Shown here: positions 20,080 to 29,267 of the stretch, piece after piece | How positions within the stretch are numbered: position 1 is the stretch's first letter | Layout: every line of letters begins with the position of its first letter | Origin: Hyphococcus sp. | GTDB lineage: Bacteria > Pseudomonadota > Alphaproteobacteria > Caulobacterales > Parvularculaceae | Length of the DNA: 64,000 nt | Assembly (NCBI GenBank): GCA_028281665.1 | Contig: JANQJK010000023.1 | Coordinates: 62,001-126,000 of the forward strand | Direction: 5' to 3' | Notes under the pieces: model-generated | The model's input: the letters and a program-made list of their open reading frames with translations, nothing else | Database searches by the model: none | What the model was told of the DNA's origin: nothing | Program-made: the position numbers and the translations under genes

Positions 20080-20681
20080 CCGCCGCGTTGCTTCTTTCGT
20101 CCGCGCTCGACCGCCTCACCGAGCGCTTCGATCGCCATGGTCATCTGTCGGCTGATATCGCCAGCCGACCAGCCCGTTTCGCGGGAAATCTCCGCATAAC
20201 TTTTGCCTTCAACCCGGTTCATGATCAGAACACGCTGTTGCTTTCGCGGCAGCTTTTGCGCCGCAGCGATCATCAATTCGAACCGGTCTTTCTCCACTAA
20301 GACGCGCTCAGGCGTGATCTCTTCCAATTTTGTTTCGCTGTCGTCAGCGAGAACCGCATCGATATAGGCCGCAGCGTTTTTCGCGCGCCGCTTGTGATCA
20401 AGCACGATGTTGCGCGCCGCCTTATAAACAAAAGCGCGCGGATTTTCGATGTTTTCGGGTGAGGGGAGGCTTGCATATTTGACAAAGGCCGCCTGGACCA
20501 CGTCTTCAGGGTCAGGCGGGCCGGGTCCAAACAGCTTGGCGATCCGCCCGCACATTTCTCTGAAATAGGCGCGATAAAGATCGTCCAGCAGACTTGTCGC
20601 AACGGTTGTATTCGCCGATGCGTTCGCGCCGCCGGATTTTGCGGTCGATTGCTTGACCGTCAGTTCACTCACGAAATCCAA
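20076..20681 (-). CDS. ECF sigma factor, FecI-type
   Basis: Sigma70 region 2 (DPEDVVQAAFVKYA...NPRAFVYKAARNIVLDHKRR) and region 4 (YAEISRETGWSAGDISRQM); overlaps fecR. Confidence 0.9.
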   Translation of the reverse strand: MDFVSELTVKQSTAKSGGANASANTTVATSLLDDLYRAYFREMCGRIAKLFGPGPPDPEDVVQAAFVKYASLPSPENIENPRAFVYKAARNIVLDHKRRAKNAAAYIDAVLADDSETKLEEITPERVLVEKDRFELMIAAAQKLPRKQQRVLIMNRVEGKSYAEISRETGWSAGDISRQMTMAIEALGEAVERGRKKQRGG

Positions 20682-21068
20682 TGTCCTCCCAATGGCTTAG
20701 GGTAAGACCGATCACTTCGCTTATGCAAGATCAGGTCCGGCGCGCGGGCCTGGAAAGTCGCGCACTGCGCTTATTCGGACACAAACAAGCGAACCGTCGA
20801 CGGGCTTGAATGTCGATGGTGCCTAACAGCAGTTCAAAAAAGTAAACGCGGTCGTTTAATCGGCCGTCCGTTCAAACCGTCTGGATGTTGGAACGCCTAA
20901 GCGCGTCGCACGTCATATGAGGCGCAGGAACGCGACAGACGCTTCGACGCAACAATTGCCGGTGTCAAATGCAGCGAGCGATTATAGGCCGGCATAATCG
21001 ATCGATTGCGTCGCAACTATCGACGGTGTTCAAGAATGAGCGGTTCTGAAATTGAGGCTTAGGCGGAC

Positions 21069-21623
21069 ATGACCAGCGATCCTGAAAGCGAGCCATTGCT
21101 GACGCCTGCGAATTCAGCGCTCGTCTTCATTTGTCCGCAGGCGAAGTTTGCGTCGTCTTTGAACTCTGCCGAGCGGACCGAACTATTTAACCATCTCCTT
21201 GAAATCGCGACGGAGGCACAGTCACTGTCTATCCCCGTGCTGTCCTTTGTCGAATCAACGATGGCGGACCGCAATGCGCTAGACAGCCGACTGCGCGACG
21301 TTATCGACGACCAGGCGGTTCATTTTTCCAGCGCCGCCCATCCGTGGCGCGACGAGGCGTTTGTCGAAAAGCTTAATGAATTCGGTCGACGCCGTTTAAT
21401 CGTCGGCGGATTAACGACCGAAGGCCCGGTTTCATTTGCTGTCTTGAGCGCGCTCGCAGACGGCTTCGCAGTTTATGTGCTGACCGACGGCTGCGCTGGT
21501 GTTTCTGCGTCCGATCATGAAATAGCCCTGGCGCGTATGGCGCAAGCGGGCGCCGTACTCGTATCAACTGCAGGCGTTCGCCATGAATGGGGGGCGGCCG
21601 GCAAGGGCGACGCCGTGACCTGA
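21069..21623 (+). CDS. isochorismatase-fold protein, apparently lacking catalytic residues
   Basis: LLTPANSALVFICPQAKF...GRRRLIVGGLTTEGPVSFAVLSALADGFAVYVLTDGCAGVSASDHEIALARMAQAGAVLVS aligns by eye to the cysteine-hydrolase fold. Confidence 0.8.
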   Translation: MTSDPESEPLLTPANSALVFICPQAKFASSLNSAERTELFNHLLEIATEAQSLSIPVLSFVESTMADRNALDSRLRDVIDDQAVHFSSAAHPWRDEAFVEKLNEFGRRRLIVGGLTTEGPVSFAVLSALADGFAVYVLTDGCAGVSASDHEIALARMAQAGAVLVSTAGVRHEWGAAGKGDAVT

Positions 21624-21707
21624 TCAGAACGAAATCCAGTTGGCGCATCCCTTCGGCGCCTGGCCCCGCGCGGCCTTCGCCCTCTGAGGCGCGCGGGCGG
21701 TCTCTGA

Positions 21708-21736
21708 CCCCGGGCGCGAGAGCGTCGGGGGTTTTT
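21708..21736 (+). terminator. candidate terminator hairpin
   Basis: CCCCG...CGGGG followed by GTTTTT between convergent genes. Confidence 0.45.
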
Positions 21737-21744
21737 CGCATTTG

Positions 21745-22350
21745 TCATTGTCTTTCTACGGATATATCCCCAGTAGTCTTTCGTGCTGTGTAATACTGTC
21801 CGGTAAGTTTGTCGGGATCGCCGTCGTAATCGAGCTCAAGAAACGCAACGCCTTCATGAGGCGCGCTTCTATGTCGGAACTTGGCCTGCGGTTCGTTCGC
21901 GTAACTATACCAGAGCCGGAAGCGGCGGGTTTCATAAAACGGTTCAAGAAATGTACGCGTCGAGTGCGATGTCGACTCGCCAGTCGTCATGGCGACATGC
22001 GTGGCGAAGAGGGTTTGACGAATCTTGAACTCGACCGGAATTGCCGGCGCGGTTGTCCCCGTATCAGGATTGATCCAAGTCGATTGGAGCTCCCCGCGCC
22101 ATACGCCGTTCAAGTCGGGAAAGGTCCGCAATCCGATCGCTGGGTGCGCTGACCAGACTCGTCGCCATGTGTGATCAAGAACGATGACGCCGGCAGCCGA
22201 CAGCACGCCGACCGATAGCATTATTGTTTTCAATGCGCCCGGACTATCGCCGGACACAAGCGACCATAGCGCGTCAATACTCCATGCAACAGCGACGCCC
22301 GCGGCGACCACCAGCGTCAAGCGCAATTTTTGCGGAAGCAGCGCCCACAT
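21745..22350 (-). CDS. cap15: Cap15-like CBASS effector (two-TM + beta-barrel cyclic-nucleotide sensor) candidate
   Basis: Two N-terminal hydrophobic segments then LNGVWRGELQSTW...PVEFKIRQTLFATHVAMTTGES...GVAFLELDYDGDPDKLTGQYYTARKTTGDI; overlaps the CD-NTase stop. Confidence 0.75.
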   Translation of the reverse strand: MWALLPQKLRLTLVVAAGVAVAWSIDALWSLVSGDSPGALKTIMLSVGVLSAAGVIVLDHTWRRVWSAHPAIGLRTFPDLNGVWRGELQSTWINPDTGTTAPAIPVEFKIRQTLFATHVAMTTGESTSHSTRTFLEPFYETRRFRLWYSYANEPQAKFRHRSAPHEGVAFLELDYDGDPDKLTGQYYTARKTTGDISVERQ

Positions 22351-23417
22351 TAGGCGTCGCCAAGATGGAAAAGCGCCGCATCAAGAAAACGCGCCGCCGT
22401 TTCAAGCCGCCAGGGCTGGCTCGCTGCGAAGAGCGGTTTGATAGCGTTAATTTCGGTCAGCCCTGCGGCTGCCAGCGGCGCATTGACAAGTTCGCGCATG
22501 CGCCTCGTGACTCGACGGACACGGTCATAGGCGTCATCGTTCTCGACGAGAAAATACTGATCCTCAACTGCGTAGACGAGACATTCGATGAAGAAGGAAG
22601 GGATATCGGCTGTAAATATACCGCGTGCCGCCATGTCGGCGCGTAGGCGTTTGACGATCCGCACGACTTTTTTGAAGCGCCGTGCAGTTCGCAGATTTTT
22701 GGTTTTACCGTTCGCGTGATGCTGTTCGGGAAAGTTGAACGTCCAACGTCCGTCGCCGCCGAGAATCGCGACGCCTTCCGAAACGTCGTAACGCCGAAAA
22801 TAATCATTCCACCGGACCTTATTATATTGCACCATGGGAACAACATCGACTTCCGCGCGGCTGCCGGTAATGCCCTTGACTCGGATCGCCTTATTGCCGG
22901 CGTCAATCTTTAGATATCCAAACGCATCGCCTAAAGTCGTCGTCAGGGCTGAACGCATGACGCCAAAAACCTGCGGGTAAGTCTTTCCGCTCGATTGATA
23001 CCCGAGATATTCGCGGGCGGCCGACTGCACGACATTCGGATCGTATTCGACATAGACTGCAGGATAGACGACGCGCAGATCGATATCGGCGTCGATGCGC
23101 ACATTGGTGTTGTTGTGATAAGACCCTTGCGGGCTTACCTGTACGTTTTCGTCTGTAAGCCAATCATTTCGCGCGATGGCGACCCGAACATTTCGTTCGG
23201 CGCGCTCAATCGTGCCTTCCTCGCTGACGCTGGCTGGTTTTTCCCAATGGGCGAAACGCTTGTTCCATTCACTGCGCCGGCGATAGGCTTCGCTGAAGAT
23301 CCCGAGGCCATTGTTGGGCGGCGGGATAAGATTGTCGAAAATGCCCCGGCCCGCGGATGGCGCGCCGCCAAGGAGAATATCGGCCGCCGACAGCGGCTTT
23401 TTGGAGTAATCGGTCAT
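22350..23417 (-). CDS. CD-NTase (cGAS/DncV-like nucleotidyltransferase) of a CBASS system
   Basis: GSYHNNTNVRIDADIDLRVVYP and VKGITGSRAEVDVVPMVQY active-site motifs; start taken as ATG at 23417 (MTDYSKKPLSAADILLGG). Confidence 0.85.
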   Translation of the reverse strand: MTDYSKKPLSAADILLGGAPSAGRGIFDNLIPPPNNGLGIFSEAYRRRSEWNKRFAHWEKPASVSEEGTIERAERNVRVAIARNDWLTDENVQVSPQGSYHNNTNVRIDADIDLRVVYPAVYVEYDPNVVQSAAREYLGYQSSGKTYPQVFGVMRSALTTTLGDAFGYLKIDAGNKAIRVKGITGSRAEVDVVPMVQYNKVRWNDYFRRYDVSEGVAILGGDGRWTFNFPEQHHANGKTKNLRTARRFKKVVRIVKRLRADMAARGIFTADIPSFFIECLVYAVEDQYFLVENDDAYDRVRRVTRRMRELVNAPLAAAGLTEINAIKPLFAASQPWRLETAARFLDAALFHLGDA

Positions 23418-23546
23418 AATATCTCTTTCGCTTGCGGTATTCAGGCCAAATAGGTATTCGGGGGCCGTGCTACAATATCTAGGGGCCGGACCCATTTTCC
23501 CACACAATCCTGCTCTTGAATGTTGCCATTTGTCGTTATATATGTC

Positions 23547-23556
23547 GCCATATGGC
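23547..23556. promoter_or_regulatory. palindrome GCCATATGGC upstream of the toxin-antitoxin operon (operator candidate)
   Basis: Perfect 10-bp palindrome just before the AGGAG ribosome-binding site and ATG 23568; an extra TGCCAT half at 23524-23529. Confidence 0.4.
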
Positions 23557-23567
23557 AGGAGATAAAT

Positions 23568-23984
23568 ATGAGCACGCCAGTAGTCATTGAACGGCCCGCG
23601 TCTGACCTTAGCGCCCGCGATCCGGACCGGGTCGCCAGCGTGGCGATCAAGGCCTTTGCGCGCATTGTGGAGGCTTGGGAATTGAAGAACGAGACCGCCG
23701 CGGCGTTGATCGGAGCGAGCGCGCGCACTTGGGCGCGCATGAAAAAAGAGGATTGGACCGGGCGCTTGTCGAAAGATCAGTTGCTGCGGGTGAGCGCGCT
23801 TTCGGGACTCTATAAAGCCCTGCATCTTTATTTTTCAGACACGCTCGCCGACCGCTGGGTCGGACTTGATAATAAAGGCCCGCTTTTCGGCGGACGCTCG
23901 CCCCTCGAAATGATGGAAGAGGGCGGGCTTCCGGCGATGATGGAGACCCGCGATTATGTGGACGCGCTGAGAGGCGGAGCGTGA
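23568..23984 (+). CDS. Xre/MbcA/ParS-type antitoxin (DUF2384-like)
   Basis: AAALIGASARTWARMKKEDWTGRLSKDQLLRVSALSGLYKALHLYFSDTLADRWVGLDNKGPLFGGRSPLEMMEEGGLPAMMETRDYVDALRGG matches Xre/DUF2384 layout; overlaps RES toxin. Confidence 0.9.
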   Translation: MSTPVVIERPASDLSARDPDRVASVAIKAFARIVEAWELKNETAAALIGASARTWARMKKEDWTGRLSKDQLLRVSALSGLYKALHLYFSDTLADRWVGLDNKGPLFGGRSPLEMMEEGGLPAMMETRDYVDALRGGA

Positions 23985-24676
23985 CGGCGCCGGAACTGGC
24001 ACCGGTTTCCCTAATCGAGAAATCCGACACGGTGCGGCTCATCCCGACGGCCTATTACAAGCCGCCGGTGTTAAAGGCGCTGATTGAAGATGACGACGAC
24101 TTGGAAATCCTCGAAGAGATCGAAGGGTTAACTAATCGACGTCTGCGAGCGCAGGCGCGAGGGCTGTCAGGCATGGACGCGCGTGAGTTCGTTTTCGGCG
24201 TGTGGGGTGAAACGCACGTCAATGCGGCGTTCGCTTATACGCGCGCCGAAGGCAATCGTTTTAACGACGCAAGCCGCGGCGCTTGGTATTGCGCATTTGA
24301 CGACTTAACAGCGATTGAGGAAGTCGGATTTCATAAATCGCGGGAACTCGCACGGATCGATTTTTTCGAAGAAAAATGCGTCTATCAAGCGCTGCTCGCT
24401 GGTTTCATTGGCGAGTTTCATGACGTTCGCAACGTTGATCCGGTGCCGGACTTTCTCGCCAAAGACACAGAAGTCGCTTACCCCGCGGGTCAAGCCTTCG
24501 CCGCGGAATTGCGCAGCGCCGGCGCGCGGGGACTTGTCTATCCGTCTGCGCGGCGCGAAGGCGGAACTTGTCTCGTCGCATTTCATCCCGGTCTTGTACA
24601 GAATGTGCGGCCAGGGGCCCGGTGGAAACTCACTTGGGACGGAACGCCCGAATATGCGGTGACGACGGATCCGTGA
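23981..24676 (+). CDS. RES-domain toxin
   Basis: RAEGNRFNDASRGAWYCAFDDLTAIEEVGFHKSRELA RES signature; GTG start overlapping antitoxin stop. Confidence 0.92.
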   Translation: MTAPELAPVSLIEKSDTVRLIPTAYYKPPVLKALIEDDDDLEILEEIEGLTNRRLRAQARGLSGMDAREFVFGVWGETHVNAAFAYTRAEGNRFNDASRGAWYCAFDDLTAIEEVGFHKSRELARIDFFEEKCVYQALLAGFIGEFHDVRNVDPVPDFLAKDTEVAYPAGQAFAAELRSAGARGLVYPSARREGGTCLVAFHPGLVQNVRPGARWKLTWDGTPEYAVTTDP

Positions 24677-24722
24677 ACCGGCTCAACAAAAGCGGGATCT
24701 GCCGCATGAATTGAATAATGTG

Positions 24723-27700
24723 ATGTCGAAAATTGAAGATGAAAATTTGGCGCGCGAATTGCGCGAAAAGATCGCAGCGATAGCGGCGACTGGCGCCAAT
24801 GGCTTTGAGGGACTTATCCGCGACGCCTATTATGAAGCAACCGGTGTCCGTCTGCGCCTTCTCAAGTCCGGGCAGCAACAAGGCGCGGACGCGATAGCCG
24901 TTGAAGACAAAAAATCAATATATGCAGCGATTGAGGCGAAACGATACGGTCAAGGCTCCGAATTGTCGCTCGATCATCTCCGTTCAAAACTTGAAAGCGC
25001 GATTGCGCGCCGCGGAAATCCTGTTGAGCTTTGGATATTGGCGGCGAGTCGAGAAGTCAGCGGTGACGACGCAGAAGATTTGATGTCCCTCGGCGCACAA
25101 CGCGGCGTCGCTGTTTTAATCTTGGATTGGGGTGCGGAGGGGGACTTATTGGCGCCGCTTCCCCTCCTTCTTGCGTTAGCGCCGAAAGTTGTTTCCAGCC
25201 GGTTTGATTCTGGTTTCGCGTCGCGCCTTGCGTCGGTGCGGCGCTATCCGGACTTTGACGATCGCGCCGCCGCCCTGAAGCAACGCCTGACGGGCGGCGA
25301 TCTCGGTCTCGTCTATACGGCCGATGTGCTTCATACGGCCTTGGAGAAGGCAATGATGTCTCGGTCCGCTGCGCTCCAGGCGTTTGGGTCGAGCGCAAAT
25401 CTTAAGGACAATAGCAGAATACGGATAAGCCGTCCGTCCATTAGCAAGCGCATCGACGCATGGTGGGAGCACAATGACGCGCCTGTCGGGGTTTGCTTGG
25501 GCGAGGCAGGATACGGAAAGAGCTGGTCGGCTCTCGACTGGATACTCAGCAAACAAGAAAGTGATCAGCGTTCCTTCGTCGCCTGGCTCGCGGCGCGAGA
25601 CCTTAACGGGAAAAGCGTAGCGGATGCAGTGGCCCAAAGCTTGGTCCAATGGCTTCCGGAATTGCGCCGCGATAAAGTATTTTGGCGCCAACGTGTTGAG
25701 CGGTGGCGCGCCGCAGCGAAGAGCGCGGTAGAGACGCTCGACGCCACGGCAGTTCCAGCGCTGACATTGGTCTTGGATGGAGTGAATGAGGGAGACCGAC
25801 AACAAGAGGTCCTGAATGTCCTGCTTAATGCGGTTTCTGACGACTGGAAGGGCGTCGTCAAAATCCTCATCACCGAACGCACGCCGCACTGGCGAGAGGT
25901 ATTCAACGAAGGAAAGGGGTTATCGGCGCACCCTTTCTCCGTCGATGTGGGTCCGTTTAGCGCACATGAGCTAGAAACGTTGCTGTCCGCCCATGAACGC
26001 CGCCTTTCGGATTTTCCGCAATCGGTTCGCGACCTCCTCTGCGTGCCGCGATGGTTCGAGGTCGCGTCCACCCTTTTCGGCGAAAAGATCGACTGGGCGG
26101 CGATGACCCCTGACGGTTTGATGTTTCATTATTGGGCTGTTCGGCTTCGCGACCGCGGCGCCATTTCAGATGTAAGCGCAGACCGATTTCGCAATTTTAT
26201 TGTTAGCCTCGGCCGGACGTTAAAAGCGTCGGACGGCGGTGCAGTATACGGAAGAGATAGTCTTTTGGCGCGTCTTTCCGGGTCGAGCGGTCGCGCGCAG
26301 GAGGAATTCCAGTCAGCGATCGACGATATCGTCGACGGGCATTGGTTTGAAGAGGATCAGTTGGACGCCTTAAGGTTGACGTCTCTTGCGTCACTATTCG
26401 CCATCGGATTGGCGCAACTCGATGATTTGAAACGCTTTGAGACCGACGAAGAAATAGACGAAGCGCTGAGCGCTTTTCTGGGTCCTATCGAAGAGCTTGA
26501 CGAAGGCGTCTCGATTCTAAAGTCGACCGCCGTCCTCGCCTTTTGTGATCACGCCTGCCCGGTTTCTGTTCGCCAAGCGCTCATTCGTCGCTGGAGTCTC
26601 GCCAGAAATTTCAATTCATCAGACTACGAACTCTTTTGGCGGATGGGAATAGAAGCGCCGCAGGCCCATCTTAGGGCAGCAAAAGACGTTTGGATCGCGC
26701 AAACCGGGTCAAGCTTTGTTGACCACCTCTGGGTCGGCGCACTGGCGTCGCTCGCCCAAGAAGGCGGCCAGCGCGACGCTGTCGTAACTTTTCTGACCGA
26801 TGAAATGCGTGTTTATTGGCACGATTCCCATGAAGGGCTCTTCATCGGTTACCATCCCTCGGAAGAGGACGTGGCGGCGCGCACCGTTGAAACGAAGCAA
26901 AAGCTCGCCGAAATCGAGAGGATTGCGGAAGGGGCGGGGCAAGGTCTTCAGTTCAGAGATAATGGCGCTGGGGCCAGTTGGCTGCATTACCGGCTATTCG
27001 CGGTCGCTTCTCACTTGCCGCGCGCAGCTCTAGGACCATTCTTTCGCGCATGGGCTGTATCAAGGGCGGTTATTGGCGGCAGTCACGATTTTGATCTGTT
27101 ATGCTGGTTGCTTCGGGAGAACAGGGTTGATCCGCTGGAAACCGATGAAATGGTCATCGAAACCGCCCGTTTCGTGCGGGCGCTTGGGCATGACCTATTT
27201 GAGGCCCCGTCAGAAAACCTGCTGACTGCCCTTGCTACGCCGACGGCCAACGCGGTCCTTGCCGAATGGGGCACGGAACCCAAAGTGGGACGGTGGTACG
27301 GCCACGAAAATGCAGTGACGGTGATTGACAATGAAATCCGCCGACGACGCGGTGATGATTGCGTTGATCCGAAGATATTCGACATCGCCGCCTTGGCGTT
27401 TGACCCGTCCTTGGCATTGGACCGCGATCTAGAACCACTATTGGATGAAGCGCCTGAAGACTTGGCTCCCGATGCGCTCGGGAACGGTCGTTTTACGACA
27501 GCAGCCGATATAGAGCGAGAACGATCGGGGCCGGCGTGGGCGCGATGGCGTTCCGCATGGTTTGCCGATCTGCATCGAACATATGTGAATTCCGCGCCGG
27601 ACCGAACCGGAGAGGCTCAACGCGGCGTCTCTTTCGATATTCACGAGCTTGTTGTGCTTTTGTCTGAGAATACCAAAGATCGATTGGCGAACATGTTGCC

Positions 27701-29171
27701 CGCCATGGCCCCAAACAAAAGCGATAATTGGTTCGTACTCTATCGTTTTTGGGCCGCGGCGCTTTTTGATCGTCCGGCGCAGGAGCAAATTGAAATTTGG
27801 CGTAAGATCCCGCCAATTGCCGCCGTGCCTTATAGCCTCGACGGCGTGCTGCGTACCCCTTCTATCCGCCTTGCAGAGCCGATCTGGTTGACAATATTGA
27901 ATTCTGACGAAACGGATGAACAAGTATTTTGGCTCTGTTATATGTTGATGAGCAGAGCGCCACTGTGCGGACGATGGAAGGAAACGATCGACAATTGCCT
28001 TCAGTCTGACTGCGCGACGGTTCGCGAGCTTGTGCTTCTTATTGCGCTCGAACACGACGAAGGATCAATTGCGGCGGGCGAGCGATTATATGCTCGGGGA
28101 TGGACGGCAAGTGCTGAGCAATCAGACCGCGAACGCCGTCTCGGATCTGATGCTCTTGTATCCCTCGCTCAAAAATATCCCTTAGAGGATTTGCTGGCGC
28201 GGATTGACAAGGCTCATGGACCAACATTGTGGCGCGCTGCTGGATTCCCGGATGAACATTGCGGGCTTATATTCGATTTGTTGAACGATGCGTTGCGCGA
28301 TCCATTGGCGCCGTTTCGCGGCCGATCTAAACCCGAGGCGTTCGCGGAGGGATTAAGGACTCTTTACAACCGCGACCCGAAAATGGTCCGGCGATTCGGC
28401 GAGCAACTTTTTGAAGCGCCGCCGGAATATGTCTACCGAGCGTTGCCCTGGCCGCACAGAGCGATGCTTCGGCTTTTTCTGGAAACGGAGCCGGACTTTG
28501 CTGTTGGGCTAATTGATCGTTTGCCTTCCGCAACAAAGAATGCGTTTTCATACGACCTTCGACAATTGAGTCTTTCCGCTCCAGATCATGCCATAGCCGA
28601 CCGACTCCGCCGCGAGGCGTTGAAAACTCTGGTCACTGATTGGGACATTGAAGAGTTTGCCGCTGACATTGTCGCCCATGGCCGGGAGGCCTGGGCTGCA
28701 AAAATAATCCGGGAAGATGTATCATCATTCGCGCCGGCTGGAACATGCGCGCGGGCGATGATGCTCGCAGGTTTTCTGGCCTCCTTGCCGGCCGTTGCCG
28801 AAATCTGGGAGAACGAGTTGGCGCAAGCGCCGGCAGAGGGCTGGCTAACCGTCGTTTACAAGGAAGCCGCTTGGCGCGCGCGTCGCGCACGGGCTAACGC
28901 CTTTTGGTGGCAAAAAGCGACGAATGCTGAATCAGACGAGGCGTTTTTCTGCGCCATGTTTCTGTTCGACGAAACCCTTGACTGGCCGCAATGGCGTCTC
29001 GCCGGTCGCGTTCTTCGGGCAAGCAGAGACGACGTAACGCCGCGATATTTGTCAGCTATTGATCTGGCTTGGGATGACTTTAAGCAACGGGTGGATCGGC
29101 GGAAAACAAAGCGCGATCGTCGCCTGTACGCCGAAAACACTGGTCCAAAATCAATGATGCCGTGGGCCTAA
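24723..29171 (+). CDS. Large (~1482 aa) putative defence protein: N-terminal PD-(D/E)xK (Mrr-like) nuclease + STAND/NACHT-like NTPase + long C-terminal sensor-like region (Avs-like)
   Basis: GADAIAVEDKKSIYAAIEAKRYGQG nuclease motif; GVCLGEAGYGKSWSALDWIL Walker A; ALTLVLDGVNEGDRQQ Walker B; VKILITERTPHW sensor-like; flanked by CBASS and TA. Confidence 0.75.
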   Translation: MSKIEDENLARELREKIAAIAATGANGFEGLIRDAYYEATGVRLRLLKSGQQQGADAIAVEDKKSIYAAIEAKRYGQGSELSLDHLRSKLESAIARRGNPVELWILAASREVSGDDAEDLMSLGAQRGVAVLILDWGAEGDLLAPLPLLLALAPKVVSSRFDSGFASRLASVRRYPDFDDRAAALKQRLTGGDLGLVYTADVLHTALEKAMMSRSAALQAFGSSANLKDNSRIRISRPSISKRIDAWWEHNDAPVGVCLGEAGYGKSWSALDWILSKQESDQRSFVAWLAARDLNGKSVADAVAQSLVQWLPELRRDKVFWRQRVERWRAAAKSAVETLDATAVPALTLVLDGVNEGDRQQEVLNVLLNAVSDDWKGVVKILITERTPHWREVFNEGKGLSAHPFSVDVGPFSAHELETLLSAHERRLSDFPQSVRDLLCVPRWFEVASTLFGEKIDWAAMTPDGLMFHYWAVRLRDRGAISDVSADRFRNFIVSLGRTLKASDGGAVYGRDSLLARLSGSSGRAQEEFQSAIDDIVDGHWFEEDQLDALRLTSLASLFAIGLAQLDDLKRFETDEEIDEALSAFLGPIEELDEGVSILKSTAVLAFCDHACPVSVRQALIRRWSLARNFNSSDYELFWRMGIEAPQAHLRAAKDVWIAQTGSSFVDHLWVGALASLAQEGGQRDAVVTFLTDEMRVYWHDSHEGLFIGYHPSEEDVAARTVETKQKLAEIERIAEGAGQGLQFRDNGAGASWLHYRLFAVASHLPRAALGPFFRAWAVSRAVIGGSHDFDLLCWLLRENRVDPLETDEMVIETARFVRALGHDLFEAPSENLLTALATPTANAVLAEWGTEPKVGRWYGHENAVTVIDNEIRRRRGDDCVDPKIFDIAALAFDPSLALDRDLEPLLDEAPEDLAPDALGNGRFTTAADIERERSGPAWARWRSAWFADLHRTYVNSAPDRTGEAQRGVSFDIHELVVLLSENTKDRLANMLPAMAPNKSDNWFVLYRFWAAALFDRPAQEQIEIWRKIPPIAAVPYSLDGVLRTPSIRLAEPIWLTILNSDETDEQVFWLCYMLMSRAPLCGRWKETIDNCLQSDCATVRELVLLIALEHDEGSIAAGERLYARGWTASAEQSDRERRLGSDALVSLAQKYPLEDLLARIDKAHGPTLWRAAGFPDEHCGLIFDLLNDALRDPLAPFRGRSKPEAFAEGLRTLYNRDPKMVRRFGEQLFEAPPEYVYRALPWPHRAMLRLFLETEPDFAVGLIDRLPSATKNAFSYDLRQLSLSAPDHAIADRLRREALKTLVTDWDIEEFAADIVAHGREAWAAKIIREDVSSFAPAGTCARAMMLAGFLASLPAVAEIWENELAQAPAEGWLTVVYKEAAWRARRARANAFWWQKATNAESDEAFFCAMFLFDETLDWPQWRLAGRVLRASRDDVTPRYLSAIDLAWDDFKQRVDRRKTKRDRRLYAENTGPKSMMPWA

Positions 29172-29267
29172 ACCCAGAAAATTTGCTTAAGTGTAATCGA
29201 CGATTAGTGAGCAGACGCATCGCTCCGTCCCTGGCGCGGCCGGCCCCGTTGGGGCCGGAGAACCGGA

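Noticed and set aside
23418-23825. N-terminal extension of the CD-NTase ORF
   Set aside because: The extension overlaps the divergent antitoxin gene; MTDYSKK at 23417 is a better start.
21069-29171. Restriction-modification system
   Set aside because: The Mrr-like domain is fused to an NTPase, and no methyltransferase motif (DPPY/NPPY with FxGxG) was seen nearby.
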